Shown: one piece after another, positions 1-12,639 of the stretch
Position numbering within the stretch: position 1 is the first letter of the stretch
Layout: each line of letters begins with the position of its first letter
DNA from: Centroberyx gerrardi
Taxonomy: Eukaryota; Chordata; Actinopteri; Beryciformes; Berycidae
DNA length: 64,000 bases
Direction of reading: 5' to 3'
Assembly: GCF_048128805.1 (NCBI RefSeq)
Contig: NC_136010.1
Location: 17,681,480-17,745,479, forward strand
Position numbers and translations under genes: made by a program
The notes under the pieces: model-generated
Database searches by the model: none
Told to the model about the DNA's origin: nothing
The model's input: only the letters and a program-made list of their open reading frames with translations

Positions 1-3000
1 GTAACTTTGAGAAGCCATCCAGACTGCGCACTCTGTGGCATTATCACCTCCCCTTGGGATGCTCTGATTAACTATTCCTAACCACGGAGATTTGTGTGCT
101 GCTTCTTTTACATAATTCCTTATCTCTGCTGGCATGAATAATTCATGTGAAATTGGAGAAGTGAGAAGACGTCGTGCTACAGAGGGCTGGAAGGTGAGGG
201 AGGACATCCTGCCTTGTGTTTGTTGTAAGGTTTTGATCTGGAGTAAATATTCATAATAATAGCACTTCTCTATCATCGAAAGCAGGTCTAGTTTGGTCTG
301 GTGTTGAAAGTAAATAATGGTAACATCATAGTAATTGCTAGTAATTTCTTGGTAACTAGTACATGGTATGTCAATTACTGAGTAATTTGTGTAATCGTGT
401 TTGGTAATTAGTGGGTAATCATGGTAACAAATGGGTACCGCATAAAGCACAATATGCAATTTTTTTCTGCCATATTTCTGCTCTCATTTTTAAATATATA
501 CTTTTTTGAAACCTTGTTACAAATCTCAACGCTCACTCTAGCATAACCAGTATTTCAACACTCGGTCACAACAGATTCTGGTCACAATCTCATGTCCTCT
601 TCAATCTTTTAAAGGCCCCGTCCCATTCTCATTATGCATGGCTACACATTTATTCAACTGCATCAACACTCTGCGCTCTACAGTGCCACCGTGCCCTTGA
701 GCAAGGCACCCGACTCCTACTGCTGAAAGCAACCAGCTCAGTCAGCTCAGATCAGACAAAAATCTCTTAAAATGTGAGTCTCTGTGACATGAAAATGAGG
801 CATGGGGGTAAGGTCCAATGACAAATCACTCCCTGTCTCCTGGGCAAACTTGTAAAGCTGCCACATCAACTTGCTTCACGGTACAGAAACAAGAGATGGT
901 CTCCCGCCTCATGAGCCATTCTGATTCAAATAAGCTTACTTTCTTTGTGTAATGTATTCAAGGCAAGGTTTTGGTGAAAGCTCTTTTCTTTGAAATATAT
1001 TCCAAGTCCTGACTGTCAAAATATAGCCGAAACTTGTTTTAGGGTTGGAACTAAGCCTTTCTTTGCCTTTTGACTTTTTTCAACCTCAAGCCTCTCACTC
1101 TCTTTCTCTAAGTCCCTCGCACACATTCTTTCTCTCTCTCTCTCCCTTCACTCCTTGCTTTATTTCCTCTTTTGTACTCGTCTTCTGCCTTGAAAGTCAT
1201 TGATTCAGCCCTCTACCAGAGAGATGTCTTGGCAAAAAGGACATGAAGGGTTGGTAGGGACCTTGAGGGCCTATTTACACGGAGATAATGCCAGAAGGTG
1301 CAGTAATGTCTCCTGGGTTTAATGTGTTTGTGTTTGAACCCCATTCAATTTATACGTTCAATTTATGCAGACCATGAACAGCCATCAGAATGTTTTTATG
1401 CTGTTTACACACATTCGGAAACAATGTCAAAAGGATTTGGTTAACAGTGTTAAAGGATTTGGAATGGGACTAGCTTGGTGCGACTTTGGCCTTGTTGGAT
1501 TTTTTTAACTTTCCAATTGATCAGTTGAGTTCATTCCAAATGAATTTCAGGTGTCGGTTATGGTCACTGGTGGGAAATCTCTGTGCTCAGTGCTTGAAAA
1601 TTAAGAGCAAAAGACAAAACATTCTCTCAAACAGCAGCGAGCGAGTGCTCCGTCTGAGATGAAATATCAGAAGATGAATCTATAACATGTAATTGACGTT
1701 CTGTTTTTCTTTTTTCTTTTTAAACCTATTCCCAGCGGACCACTGTAAGGAGAATATTTTCAAATGATTTTATGGTTAGCACACAATGTGGGACATCTCC
1801 CTTTCTTATAAAGTAAAGATACTACCACAGTATTCACATCGCTATTGAAGTGACCTATCTGTAATGGGGACTGAAACATTTCTCATATGTGGGGCCCTAA
1901 CGCCCGAACTCCGGCCAAAAACTTTCTAAATTAAATTCTGGTTGGATGCCATCCCGACCAGGAGAGTCCTTTTATTAGGGGCATCAAGGACTTTTGTATC
2001 ATTTATTAGTGTAGGTGTAGTGTGTAGGTTTTAAACTTTTAAAGAATCCACTACATTTGTTTGGTATAGTTTGAGTTTCAGACCGGTATAAATTCTCATA
2101 AATTGTAAATTGTAAATGAATTAATGATGGGTCATGCAGTATAGGGTTCCATCATCAGCTTGAATTGAGGCTGTATCTGCAAGTCTGTCACTGTTACAGA
2201 ACTGGCTTGCAAGAAAAAAACTTGGTCTGTTTCTGTCTCAGTAACTTATTTGTCTAGCTTGGTGAATCAAAAATTCTTTATCACAGTAATAAGTTTAATT
2301 CTGCTTTAACCAGTTTTAGTCTTTTCTCTCTTTCATCACCGAAACTGTGCTGTTGTTCCCATATCAATGTGGATAAAGTATTTTACAGTTCTGTTTGTTT
2401 CATTTTGATTTTATTGTGCCTGGATGCAAAAACAATGGTGTTGTTACTTCTGATGAAACTTTGATGGCATCCCATAAGAATGCAACATCTTGTACCGAAT
2501 TGATTAATCAAAACACATTCATAAAAGGCAGATGTGAACTGTTCACAAAAGTAGTTTCATTCAATAAAGTGAAAATGAATTTCTATCTTCTAGCTCTATT
2601 TGTAACCCTTGGAAAATGTATATTGCACTTTATAGCATGATGGTCGGATCATGGAGGACAACAGAATATAATCTAATATGAATATGTATATTCTTTCTGT
2701 TTGGGATAAAGCATCCTCCAAATGTCTATAAGTGCAAAATCTGACTCAACATTTTGAAAAGCTATGGTGGCTGTAGATACTCTGCTAGTACCAATACAAT
2801 ATGAAATTCAGACATTCCAGTAAGATTTTACAACAGTGAAACAAAACATTGTTTGTCAAATAAATTGGGAGCATATATTGAGATAAATGGGTTTTGTTGT
2901 TAAATCTTCAGCAAATAGTGAATGATTATCCACAAACTGTATAATAGAGAATAGAAAGTTCAACATAGGAAACTGTCATGTAGAAACAGCTACATCAGGA

Positions 3001-3810
3001 ATGAGCTCTCCATATGAGCAGATGACGTTTCGCTGCTGCAGAAGGACCCATTAGTTAATTAAGCAAAATCAATAAACTCATTATTATTCATTAGTGAATC
3101 TATTTAAATAGATAATGTACTCTTAAGTGGACATAATGCACTTCCCTTTCATTACAGCACAGACAAACTTCCCTAACTGCTGACTGTGTTCATACTGCTT
3201 TTATTTGCATTTGCATTGGGAGCTGATTCACATCAGTGGGAGCCTATATAGAAAGTGATGAACCATGTGCAGGCCTTAATTTAGATGGAATTCAGCCCAG
3301 GGAGATTAAAGTGGCAGCTGAAGCGGAGGCCTCTACCTCTGGATCTCTGCTTCATCTTAAGTGCGATGAAGAGACAAAACACCATGACCTTTGACTCTTC
3401 AACCCAAAGGCACAAATGAGATACAGCTGGAAAGGATGAGTGACATACGATTTAGCAGCACATAAGCTGAGGTTTAGGCCCCACAGAGGTTTAGAGATCC
3501 ATACCCGCTAATGCTAAACCCCAAAGCCTCCTGCCGCCTTGCTGACAGAAGATTTTCCTTCATGTGATTGGCAGAGAGACCAGTGTTGATGGAGCTGTCC
3601 AGGGTCTTGACCTTTGGTGCCAGTGAGCAGTGGAGCTACAGCATCTCTGAGCTCTCTGCATAGTCTTTGTGCCGCTGAGCTGGACAAAGTACGTAACTAT
3701 TTGAAAGACTTGAAAATGTGTGCCATGTGATTCTGTTCACAAGTCCAAATCACTTTGGACTTTCCAAATATCTGTAGCTAGCTGAAATATGTTGTTTTTT
3801 CTCAACTTGA
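1..3810. other. Non-coding flank, no gene seen
   Basis: AT-rich non-coding sequence. No open frame with recognisable protein similarity and no credible exon was found. It contains a degenerate GTAATT-rich block near 302-440 and a short stretch near 680-725 (ttgagcaaggcac) that resembles a common dispersed fish repeat. The AT-rich stretch 3,040-3,180 has no visible coding potential. It is upstream of dlgap4 and may be intergenic or part of an upstream intron. Confidence 0.6.
302..440. repeat. Degenerate GGTAATTAGT-type repeat block
   Basis: Short runs such as agtaattgctagtaattt, ggtaactagt, gagtaattt, ggtaattagtgggtaat and ggtaacaaatgggtaac recur within about 140 bases. The units are imperfect and of uneven length, so this is a decayed tandem or low-complexity repeat rather than a clean microsatellite. 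Confidence 0.5.
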
Positions 3811-4390
3811 TCTCATACAATTTTGTGAAATAACCACAAAGTCTGAAACGCAGATTACGTGTTGTGGACACAAAATATGTGAAGATTTCGTTCCTCCAAC
3901 ATGAATTGGACACGCCATTTTCACCTGAAGGTTGTCTAACGGTTAAGTTTAGGCAAGTAAAAGAACTTTGGTTAAGGTTATAGTTAGGGTTCGGAAACTT
4001 AAACAACTGTAATTAAGGTTAGAGTTAAGGTTCCGGTTAAGTTTAGGCAACTAAAACACCTTGGTTATGGTTAGGGAAATGCTTTGGTCACAGTTAAATA
4101 AGATTAAAGAAAAATTTAAACTGAACTCACAGTAGAAATCTTCTTGGTAGAAGCTGGAAATTGAACCCAGGTCATCGAAATTGAAGGCAAATGCCCATCC
4201 ACCATCCCAACCACAACACCCTTACTCTCCACCACGCTATTTCAATGTCAGACTACTTCCTAGTTATAGTCGTATCCCCTTCACGTAACTCTTTTGTGGT
4301 GAGAAAACGGATTTCTCTCACTTTTCGTAAACGGAGTACATATTTGCATTTTAAGACTTTGTGCTTATTTCACGGAATTCCAGGAGGTCA
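3811..4390. mobile_element. Foldback-type non-autonomous element with inverted ends
   Basis: The left arm (about 3819-3844, attttgtgaaataaccacaa...) and the reverse complement of the right arm (about 4353-4378, aattccgtgaaataagcaca...) match over roughly 26 bases with a few mismatches. Between them lies a tandem block at 3,930-4,080 built on gttaagtttaggcaa and ttggttaaggttaggg. There is no transposase frame. The layout, inverted ends around tandem core units, fits a foldback or MITE-like element. No clear target duplication was found and the outer limits are approximate. Confidence 0.55.
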
Positions 4391-4840
4391 GGCAGTCTGG
4401 TCTGCTGTGCTGTCCACACTTGCATTCATTCTTTGGGCCTTGGTCCTCTGCTGCTTTTACACCAATAGCATATTTGAAGGCAATGAATTCCTTCCTGGAC
4501 AGGCGACAAAGAAGGGAAGTCATGGTAGAGCAGCGGCGCCACAGATCTTGTAAGAAGGGCCTGTGCGCCGCTGCCTCCTTGGAGCATTGTTCCTATTAAT
4601 CAGAAAGCCATTTGTGATGCCGCATTAAACCCTCCAATGTCGAAAATGTGACAAATGATGATTACCTGGGGGAAATCGATGATGATCACCACACTATTAA
4701 TGGTCCCTCTGCAGGAACAGCATCCATCGACGTAGCGTTCTGGCAAGACTCACCAGCAGAAAAGGAGTTCTAATTTAGGACTAGCTTTGTGTCAGCTGAT
4801 TCCCTTAATCACTGGGGTTGGGTGGGGTGGAGTTTGGGGT
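4391..4840. other. Unique non-coding sequence, possibly constrained
   Basis: No exon is apparent. The part 4,575-4,740 is unique, balanced in base composition and free of repeats, with several homeodomain-like ATTA/TAAT cores, as many vertebrate conserved non-coding elements are. Conservation cannot be judged from one sequence. Confidence 0.3.
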
Positions 4841-4863
4841 GGGGGGGGGGGGGGGGGGGGGGG
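4841..4863 (+). repeat. Poly-G run of 23 bases
   Basis: An uninterrupted run of 23 G follows a G-rich lead-in (gggttgggtggggtgg). Such a run can form a G-quadruplex, and its length is easily mis-assembled or mis-sequenced. Confidence 0.95.
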
Positions 4864-5364
4864 AGCGCCCCACAAAAACGTGCTTTTGTCTGCTCCCTCA
4901 TGTCTCTTTTGACATCAAACAGACTAAACAAAAAGAAAACAAAAACTGCATTGTCTTATCCAGTCATGGAGTGAATGTGATCGCTCTGTTCCATTAGAGT
5001 AGCTGGTGAGTCACACTGTGTAGTAGAGCATCGCAGAGAGAGAGAGGGGGAGACAGACGGCACAGGAGGGAGGGGGTGGGAGGGGGGGTAGGGTACTGTA
5101 TGGATACTGAATTGTAGTGAGTTTCTTCTACTCCCTCATCACTTACTGCCCTTGGCCCTCTCAGCCTTAAAGGGTCAAGGAGGAGCAATGAGCTCAGTGG
5201 CATTGACTGCCAAGTCTCTGCAGCCTTGTGTTAGTCTCCCCCCTCACATCTCCTGGGGGAAGAAATGCATGTCACTGGCAATTTATGGTCTGCTCTTTGC
5301 ATGCTCCTTCGTATGAATAAGTCATCATATGTGTGTGAACAGCGCTTTGGGCTGGTTAGAGTGG

Positions 5365-5932
5365 GCTTGTGTGTGTTTGTGAGTGCGCTTGTCTGTGTAT
5401 CTGCATATGAATCTGTGTGCGTCTGTGTCTCTGTGTGTGTGTTTGTGTCTGTGTGTGTGTGTGATCAGGTGTGCGGAGCAACACAAGGGCCAGAGGGTGG
5501 TCTTTACTTATGCATGAGGCAGCAGTCCTCCAGCTGATCACTGTTTTGATTTGCCATGTGAGATTGCTGCTGAGATCCCACTGACTGCAAAAGAGGTGCA
5601 GGATGAAAAAGCCACTCATAATGAAAACATTTGTATGCATGTATTTTGTTTGTCAGAATACATTTGTCCACCTATCTGTTAGCGTCTTTCAGAGATTGAT
5701 ATTTTGTTTGTTTGCTCAGGTCGAACTATTTCTTCTACTTCTTTTTTTAAATTTTTTGTTCCATTCGATTCAGCTGCTTTGACTGCTTTTGGATGTTGAC
5801 CTCACTGTCTTATGACGCTCATTCTGGATAGTGTGATGGCTAATTGTAATGTAACTCCTATTTTGACTGTAAACATGAACATGCCATGGCTGTGATGGCT
5901 AAATTGTAATCTAAATAGCCTATAGCAATTGC

Positions 5933-5979
<47 letters not shown>

Positions 5980-6117
5980 CTGGCTGGTTTGTCTGCTGAT
6001 GAACAAGTGGCTGAGCATGATGGGTGGTGGAGGTGTTAGAGGGGGGAAGGAGGGAGTCTCATTGTCCTTCTGCAAAGCAATCACAGGGCCAGAAGAAGAT
6101 TGTGTATGTGTATGGGG

Positions 6118-6195
<78 letters not shown>

Positions 6196-6257
6196 GACAG
6201 AGAGAGATAGAGAGGATGGGAGATGTGGGGGAGAGAACTGAGCATGAGGGAATGTGT

Positions 6258-6319
<62 letters not shown>

Positions 6320-6420
6320 GAAAGAGAGAGAGCCAGAGAGAAAGAGAATGAGATAAAGAGAGAAATAGGTATAAGAGAGAGGGAGGGGAGAGATGAGGAG
6401 AGGGTGAGAGAGAAGGAAGA
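5365..6420. repeat. Compound TG and GA microsatellite region
   Basis: Imperfect TG repeats lie at about 5,365-5,462. A pure (TG)n tract lies at 5936-5974. A GA tract runs from about 6121 to 6213 and becomes interrupted. A second TG tract lies at 6253-6314, followed by further GA-rich sequence to about 6,420. Alternating TG can adopt Z-DNA and long GA tracts can form triplexes. The long open frames here are repeat artefacts (Leu-Ser, His-Thr or Cys-Val runs). Confidence 0.9.
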
Positions 6421-7001
6421 GAGGTGGCAGGCAATAAAGCGCCCCATCAATCTGGTAAATGAGTGTCCTTCCAGCAGAGGGTACTCTGAGAAATGCAGCC
6501 TGCTCCATGTTCATCAGTCACAGGTTTAGCACTCATCCGCTCTATCTCACCCTCTGTTCCAACACTTCCTTATCGAAGAAAGTAGAGATTTAACAAATGC
6601 TCGGTGTACAGGTCATTCTGCCAATTAGATCCCCTTTTACTTATGCTATGAACTTGTCCACGTGGCATCTTGAAGGATCATACCTGTGTCACCAGAGTTT
6701 TTACCTCTCTGATGTTCCTCTCATTTCTTAAATTAATCCATACTATTTACAGTTTAAGTCCACTTATAGTTACAGTATTTTAATATTTGAGTGTCCATAC
6801 ATAGTGGCTCCAATACAGTAACAAAACTGCATCTACAATACTCTAAAAGTCAGTTTAGCTCTGCATAGATTTTTCTTCATGGGCATTTCTCCTGTTGCCA
6901 GTGTTGTATAGCATGGTAATTCACCTTGTTTTTGCCTGCTAAGTATTGTATGTACATAAGTATGACTCCAGTGAAGTATACAAGAGCACCAGGATCATCT
7001 T
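6421..7001. other. Non-coding spacer, nothing recognised
   Basis: AT-rich sequence between the microsatellite block and a repeat-like segment. No exon, RNA gene or transposon end was recognised. Confidence 0.5.
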
Positions 7002-7548
7002 CACAGTGGTTATGTTTACATATGGAACCCTGATTCTCCGGTTAAGGTCTTATTCAGGTCAAGCTGTTTACATGAACCTTTGATAACCTGAGATTGAGCA
7101 TGGCTGTTGCTACGAATAAATCAAATAACAGAAGATTCCTGTCCGCCTGTGGTGTCCCATTCACAGATAGTACAGCTAAAAAAGTATGAAAAGTCACTCC
7201 CTCCAGCTACTCCCTCCCCATGTGACTGAGCAATAGTACATTACTTCAAATACAGGGTGAAAGAAATGCTGATCCCAGTAGTAATAGTAGTAGTAAATAC
7301 CATTTGTCTCCATGTTTTTTGTTGACATCAAAATGTATCCAGGTGCATCTGAGGCGAAAAACAAAAGTGGAAGAAGTAAGATGTTTACATGCCACAGTAA
7401 CCCGTTTTATATCAGAATCACCCAAGCATTTAAACTATCTCATAATCGGAGTATAAACTTATCCCATTAGAGTTATAATGTTTACATGCGTTAATCCAAA
7501 ACCAGGTTACTTGAGTAACAGAATGCTGCGGGTATGTAAATGTAGCGA
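7002..7548. repeat. Probable dispersed repeat with TGTTTACAT-containing ends
   Basis: The motif tgtttacat recurs near 7,013, 7,067, 7,382 and 7,480, and as tgtaaatg on the other strand near 7,536. The left end (cacagtggttatgtttaca) and the reverse complement of the right end (cactcgctacatttacata) are loosely alike. This suggests an old DNA transposon relic. The borders and class are uncertain and no transposase frame is present. Confidence 0.35.
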
Positions 7549-9459
7549 GTGATGGATAACCTTCATGAAAATTTAAATCTCTGGGGAGTTTTAGATGCAG
7601 TTATACATAATGGGGAGTTTTCAGAAGCACGCAATTTGAAATAAAATGTTCTGCATCTTAGGGATGTTTTTGGAAGTGCTTCTGTACAGAGAGAAGTAGA
7701 ACGCTGTTGTCAAGGCCGAGCTTTGTTGTTTGTATTGCTTTGTGATAATGCGATGCTTGGAGCATAAAGCGAGCCAAGAGTTTGTCATTGTTGTCAGAAA
7801 TATTGTGACTCTACCACATTGTAACACACTTCCATGGTTGTTAAGTAGTGGTGACAATGTGAAAATTGGCATTAAATTTCTGAGATGAATGTGCACACTC
7901 CATTCTGTGTTCACACAATGACATGAATGTTTGATACCAACACAGTCACAGACAAAGGATTGATACACAGATTAGAGTCTAATGAACGGGAGATGTTACA
8001 TGTTTATGTTATTTAATACCCATTTTCTGTCTGTCTCCATGTGTAGCATGAGAGAAACAGCAACTCTTGATTGTCCAAGACAAATTTTTCTGAGGAGACC
8101 AATAAAGACTATCTCATTTTATCTTAAATATACGTTAACACATATAATAAATGGTGCTTGCAGTTACTGTGCCTAGAGCCCTCAGTCTCAAACCTTTAAA
8201 CTGCCATACATTTCCTGTCTTTTCTAACCATTGGTAAAAGATCATTATTGCTTATGGACCTCCTTCTTGAGTCAAAGTACTTCATATTGTACAAGATTTG
8301 AAATGTTTCAAAAAATTTCATGTTCTGTCTCCTGGAGAAATATCACTTGACAAATCCCCTCACCTCAGGTAATGTCTAATGTTCCCTTTGAGATTTAGCT
8401 CTTGCCTTGCCATTTACTCACTTCTGTTTCACCAGAGTGGAATGGATATGGTGCTCTTTCTGCTCCTGACTAAGGTGGCCTGTTCCCAAATCATTAAACT
8501 AAACAAATGTCATTCCGAATATGGGGAACTAACAAAAAGGTGAAAAAGTGAAAAAGTGAAAACTAGCTTAGCGCTAGTTACATGCTTGGCAGCTGTGTGT
8601 GCCTTGGCAAATGAAAATATCACAATGAAAAATAAAACAAAATCACCAATAGCTCACTGCTACAACTTAACAACTAACATTACTGCTAACATGCACCCAG
8701 CAAGGCCTTCTATAGTAACGGTACATCCTCAACAAAGGATTATGTCCACTTACAAGGAAGTCCAACAAACAAAATGCAAAACTTAAATCTAATCAGGAAA
8801 CCAGGGAACTTGAAATGTATCTTCCACTTGCTATCCAATGCAACTGCACTGAAAAATAGCCGCAGCAGTAACTTACGGGCCATCAGCTGCCCTATAAAGG
8901 TTACACTCATGGGCGTTTCAGACATGCGCTGTCAGGGACCTAATGAAAATTCCTCAGTCACTTAGTGAAGTCAGCACATGTAGGTGCTTGGGCTTCTGGC
9001 AAGCATAAAAATGTTTTACTGATAACAGTACTTTATTTGATGTTGTGCTTTCTTTTAATAAATGCTGTGATGCTGCGGCCCACACACCTAGCCGCAGCTC
9101 TGAGTCTGAGCCTAGCAGCAAGCTCAGGATGACAAGGATCCCCGGAGGGACAGGCCCAGCTCAACGCTCTGTCCTACAGCATTATGTACAGGCCCGCAGG
9201 GACCGGGGCTCACTTCCCTTCTGCTTCCTCAAAAGCTGCCTTACTGGACTGTCTGGCCGGCAAGTGAGGCAAGAGGAACCAGTCCGCTGCCCCAGTCTGC
9301 GGTCCTTTCATCTCCTGTCTCTATTGGAGATCAGCTATGATCTCTTCTACTCTGGGGACACTTGAATGTAGAAAACACCATGGGAGAATCACTTTCATGG
9401 TTTCCTTACACTCTATACTGTTGAGCAGAGGTGTAAAGGGCTGCATCCCTGGGTTCAAG
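7549..9459. other. Non-coding sequence, nothing recognised
   Basis: Mostly AT-rich DNA. A GC-richer stretch at about 9,060-9,320 keeps one frame open for 106 codons, but the translation matches nothing I recognise and has no convincing splice sites. A short gtgaaaaa tandem lies near 8,538-8,560. Confidence 0.5.
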
Positions 9460-9666
9460 ATTCTTGAAGATTCTTTATTCTTTATTTTTTGTTCTTGATT
9501 CTTGATTCTTTGTTCTTTGTTCTCTGTTCTTTATTCCTTATTCCTTATTCTTTGTTCTTTATTCTTTATTCTTTATTTGAATCCCTAGTCTGGTGTCCAT
9601 AGTCGCTACTTGGTCCACACACATCTATTCTATTCTGTTCTATTCTATTCTATTCTATTCTATTCT
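9460..9666. repeat. TTCTTTATTC and TTCTA minisatellites
   Basis: From 9,460 to 9,575 the sequence is built of degenerate 5- and 10-base units (ttctt/tattc, ttctttgttc). At about 9,627-9,666 there is a purer (ttcta)n tract. Such pentamer tails often follow the 3' end of fish LINEs, but no LINE body is seen beside this one. Confidence 0.8.
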
Positions 9667-10479
9667 AAGACCTTTCACAATAAAAGGCATTTTCTTTCAC
9701 AATGAAACAGTTCTTCCCTTTATCATTGGGGAAGTTAAATATGTAGATCCTCTACTGTACTATAAGCCCGGTCTGTTGGCAAGCACATTATGAACCATGA
9801 ATATACATAACTGGAAATAAAGATGAGTCAAGCTGTTTTTTTGTTTAGGGATGCTTTGCTACATTAAGGCTAATTATGTGTGACACTGTTAGGATTACAT
9901 TTGCAGGCTCACTCTGTTGCTGTTACGAATGTATCTTTCCACTGGAATCCACATTGTAAAAGGGAAAAAGATCATGGGACCCTGGATACATTTATACACT
10001 GGATCAAAGCTGCTTCTTGCAAGTAGCAGGAATGACTGAGTTTAACATGAAGGGGCTATGCTGTGTGCTCTAAACCTAACCTCTAGCTGCTAGACGCTTA
10101 GAGTCTACCATGTAAACCCACAGACAGATGTTTTTAACCATAATGCTGGGCTCCCAAGCCAAACAGTTAACAGACCCTTTACCATTGTGTGCGCTGTATG
10201 AAGGCAGATTCCTGTGGCCTTTCACTGCATTTCTGTCTGCTGTTTATCTTCCTTCACTGGAGTTGCTCAGTGATCACAATCATGAGGGTTATTTACTCTT
10301 AGCCCTGCCGTCCCAGAGAACAACCATCAGGCTTTTAGTTGACTGAAGAGGTAAATGGCAACGTCTGGATGTAAAAAACGTCTTGCTTCTTGATAATCAC
10401 ACATTCTACATATTAGATTTGCCTGTTCTGTTAATTAATATTACTCTGATATTGCCTGTAGTGAGGGTGTAACGGTTGT
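9667..10479. other. Non-coding spacer, nothing recognised
   Basis: No exon or repeat was recognised between the pentamer minisatellite and the retrotransposon relic. Confidence 0.5.
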
Positions 10480-10589
10480 AAAGCCTGCAGGAGGGCCAGC
10501 TCACCATGCAGTAGTCTGCTGCTGCCATCCGATGTCTACCCCACAGGCGTTCTACCCCCGACGGCTGCATGTCGTTCCCAGCTCGCCCT

Positions 10590-10880
10590 ATTGAAGATGT
10601 TGCCAGCAGATGACTCCGAAGCTTTCCTGGAGGTCTTCAAGGGATCAGCGGTGGCATGTGGGAGGCCAGAAGGGGAGAGGGCCATATGTCTGATTCCCCT
10701 GGGAAGGTGCAGCGGGTAATACACAGTATTCTGGCATCCTCCTGGAACAGTTACCAGCTTGTGAAAAAGGGATCCTGGACTGGCTTGGCATGAATGGATC
10801 CATTGCCATCAACCTTCCACCCTGGCTGCAACCATGACCCTGGTGGAGAATCGTTTCTGCCTGCAACTGATCATGGGAGG
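10590..10880 (+). pseudogene. Gag fragment of Gmr1-like element
   Basis: The plus-strand translation shows a piece like DDSEAFLEVFKGSAVACG, typical of the start of the Gag domain in fish Ty3/gypsy elements (acidic residues, then EAFLxxFxxxAxxCG). Frameshifts follow. No zinc knuckle is visible downstream, so the Gag C-terminus and protease are lost or too decayed to see. Confidence 0.6.
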
Positions 10881-11539
10881 ACGTCCAGAGCCCTGGACAG
10901 CTCTACGGCCCACACTGGCCCCTCACGGGTCGTAAGGACCTCGTCCTGTCTCCCCTTTTCCCACTCCTACCATCCCCACATCTCACGGTACTATCTTTCT
11001 CTCTTTCTCATCCCCTCCATCTTCCCAGGTTCCTGTCCCCTCTCCCTCCATTTTCAGGGACAGGTGTCCATTAATGGAAACTGACTAGGTATTTTGCCGT
11101 ACTATATACTCGGTATGTATGCAAGGACGTACACACCAGGCTCTGTTGGATTCTGTTGGCATCTCTTTTTCCAAAGTAAAAAGCATAAAGGCTGTATTTA
11201 TGTCTTGCCTTTTACAATATTAGGCACAGATTGGCCTCGGTTCAAAAACTTGATGAGAGAATGCACAGAGGAGCGATCACAGCAGGCAGGGTGGTGTATT
11301 GTCGTTTGGGACTGACAGAGAGGAACTAGGTTCGCACTGGTTCCCCTCGTCTCCCGTTAGAGTCCCCAGCAGCCCTGCCCGTTCCCCCATGGTGGACTTT
11401 CCTCTTGAACAGTCTTGGGCTGACATCTTGCAAATGATAAAGGTTGATGGTCAATTGGTGCACCCTGATGCAATGCATATATTCCAATACTTTTGTTTAA
11501 ATAAGAGACAAATTATTCAGAGTGAGTCTTACTACACAT

Positions 11540-12565
11540 ACCAATGATGAAGTCACCCATCTGTTGGTCCCTAAAAGCCATTGGGAAATGCTTTTCCAGG
11601 CTCATCATAACCCAGTGGACAGAACAAGCCACTGAGCTGGCTCCAGCACGCTTCTACTGGTATTTACACAAATCTGCATAGGTCCTGTCTGCCTGTCACA
11701 AATGTCAATTAGTTAATCCTACAGCCACCCCAAAAGTGTCTTTACGCCCACTTTCTTTAATTGAGGTCCCCTTTGAAAGAACTGGCATGGACTTCATTGG
11801 GCTATTAGACCTGCAGCACATAAGGATATTGCTTTGTGCTGGTTATCGTCAATACAATATCCCAAAGCAGTGGGTCTGTGTAATATTTCTGCCAAGAATG
11901 TTGCTCAGGCGCTATATTTCAACCAAAGCACATCATTATGTCATTAACACTTCAGGAACTGTACAGGATATTGGGCATTAAAGTCAATTCGGACCAGTGG
12001 GTACCATCCCCAGACTGACGAGCTGGCAGAGCAGTTTAACAAAAGACTTAAAGGAATGATCCATAAGTTCATGCATGAGGAGAGCTGGCGTTGGGATAAA
12101 TGGCTGGACATTCTGTTATTTGCAGTGTGAGATACCCCTGGCCTCCATGGGATTTCCTTCCTTTGAGCTTCTGTATGGCCGGAAACCTAATGGTGTATCG
12201 GATCTAATTAAAGAAAGCTGGGAGAATTGTTCCAAGTAACAGTAAAACAGAATTCAATACATCCTGGACCTGCAAGCAAAACTCAAATCATTGTATCAGA
12301 TAGCACAGGAGAATGTGCTGCAAGGTGCAGGAACGTCAACAGTGGTACACGTAACTGTGAAAGTTTTCTGCGGCAGATAAAGTGCTTGTATTGCTCCGCA
12401 TTTCCGGCACTAATTTACTCACAAAGTGGCAAGGGCCATTCGTGGTCACACGGCGAGTTGTGGATGACGAGTATGAAGTAGCACAGTCTGAAAGGGGTGA
12501 GACACCACAGACCATCTCAATCTCCTCAAAGCTTGGCACAAGGTGGTCCCTGTGTGTCTGGTTAC
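11540..12565 (+). pseudogene. Integrase remnant of Gmr1-like element
   Basis: In order: a decayed HHCC region whose CxxC half reads CHKCQLVNP from 11694; the start of the catalytic core (PFERTGMDFIGLL, about 11,770-11,810); a later core segment with GYHPQTDELAEQFNKRLKG at about 12,000-12,055 and RWDKWLDILLFAV before a stop; then a GPF/Y-type C-terminal module (KWQGPFVVTRRV, about 12,425-12,460). Several stops and frame changes separate these parts, and much of the core between 11,815 and 11,970 is scrambled. This is integrase, not a host gene. Confidence 0.75.
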
Positions 12566-12639
12566 CACAGTGAGTGAGAGAGATGTGTTAGGAGCAGAGA
12601 TTCCAAAATTAATCAATCCCAAGCTTTTGTGATGACCAT

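Noticed and set aside
3930..4080. Interstitial telomere repeat
   Set aside because: The units are ggttaaggttaggg/taagtttaggc mixtures, not consecutive TTAGGG, and they lie inside an element with inverted ends.
4191..4553. 120-codon open frame
   Set aside because: It starts inside the foldback element and crosses its right arm; no similarity and no splice context.
5920..6529. Several overlapping long open frames on both strands (100-176 codons)
   Set aside because: They consist of Leu-Ser, His-Thr, Arg-Glu and Cys-Val runs read out of TG and GA microsatellites, with no other coding signal.
9045..9365. 106-codon open frame in a GC-richer patch
   Set aside because: No recognisable domain, no signal or splice sites; could be chance openness in GC-rich DNA.
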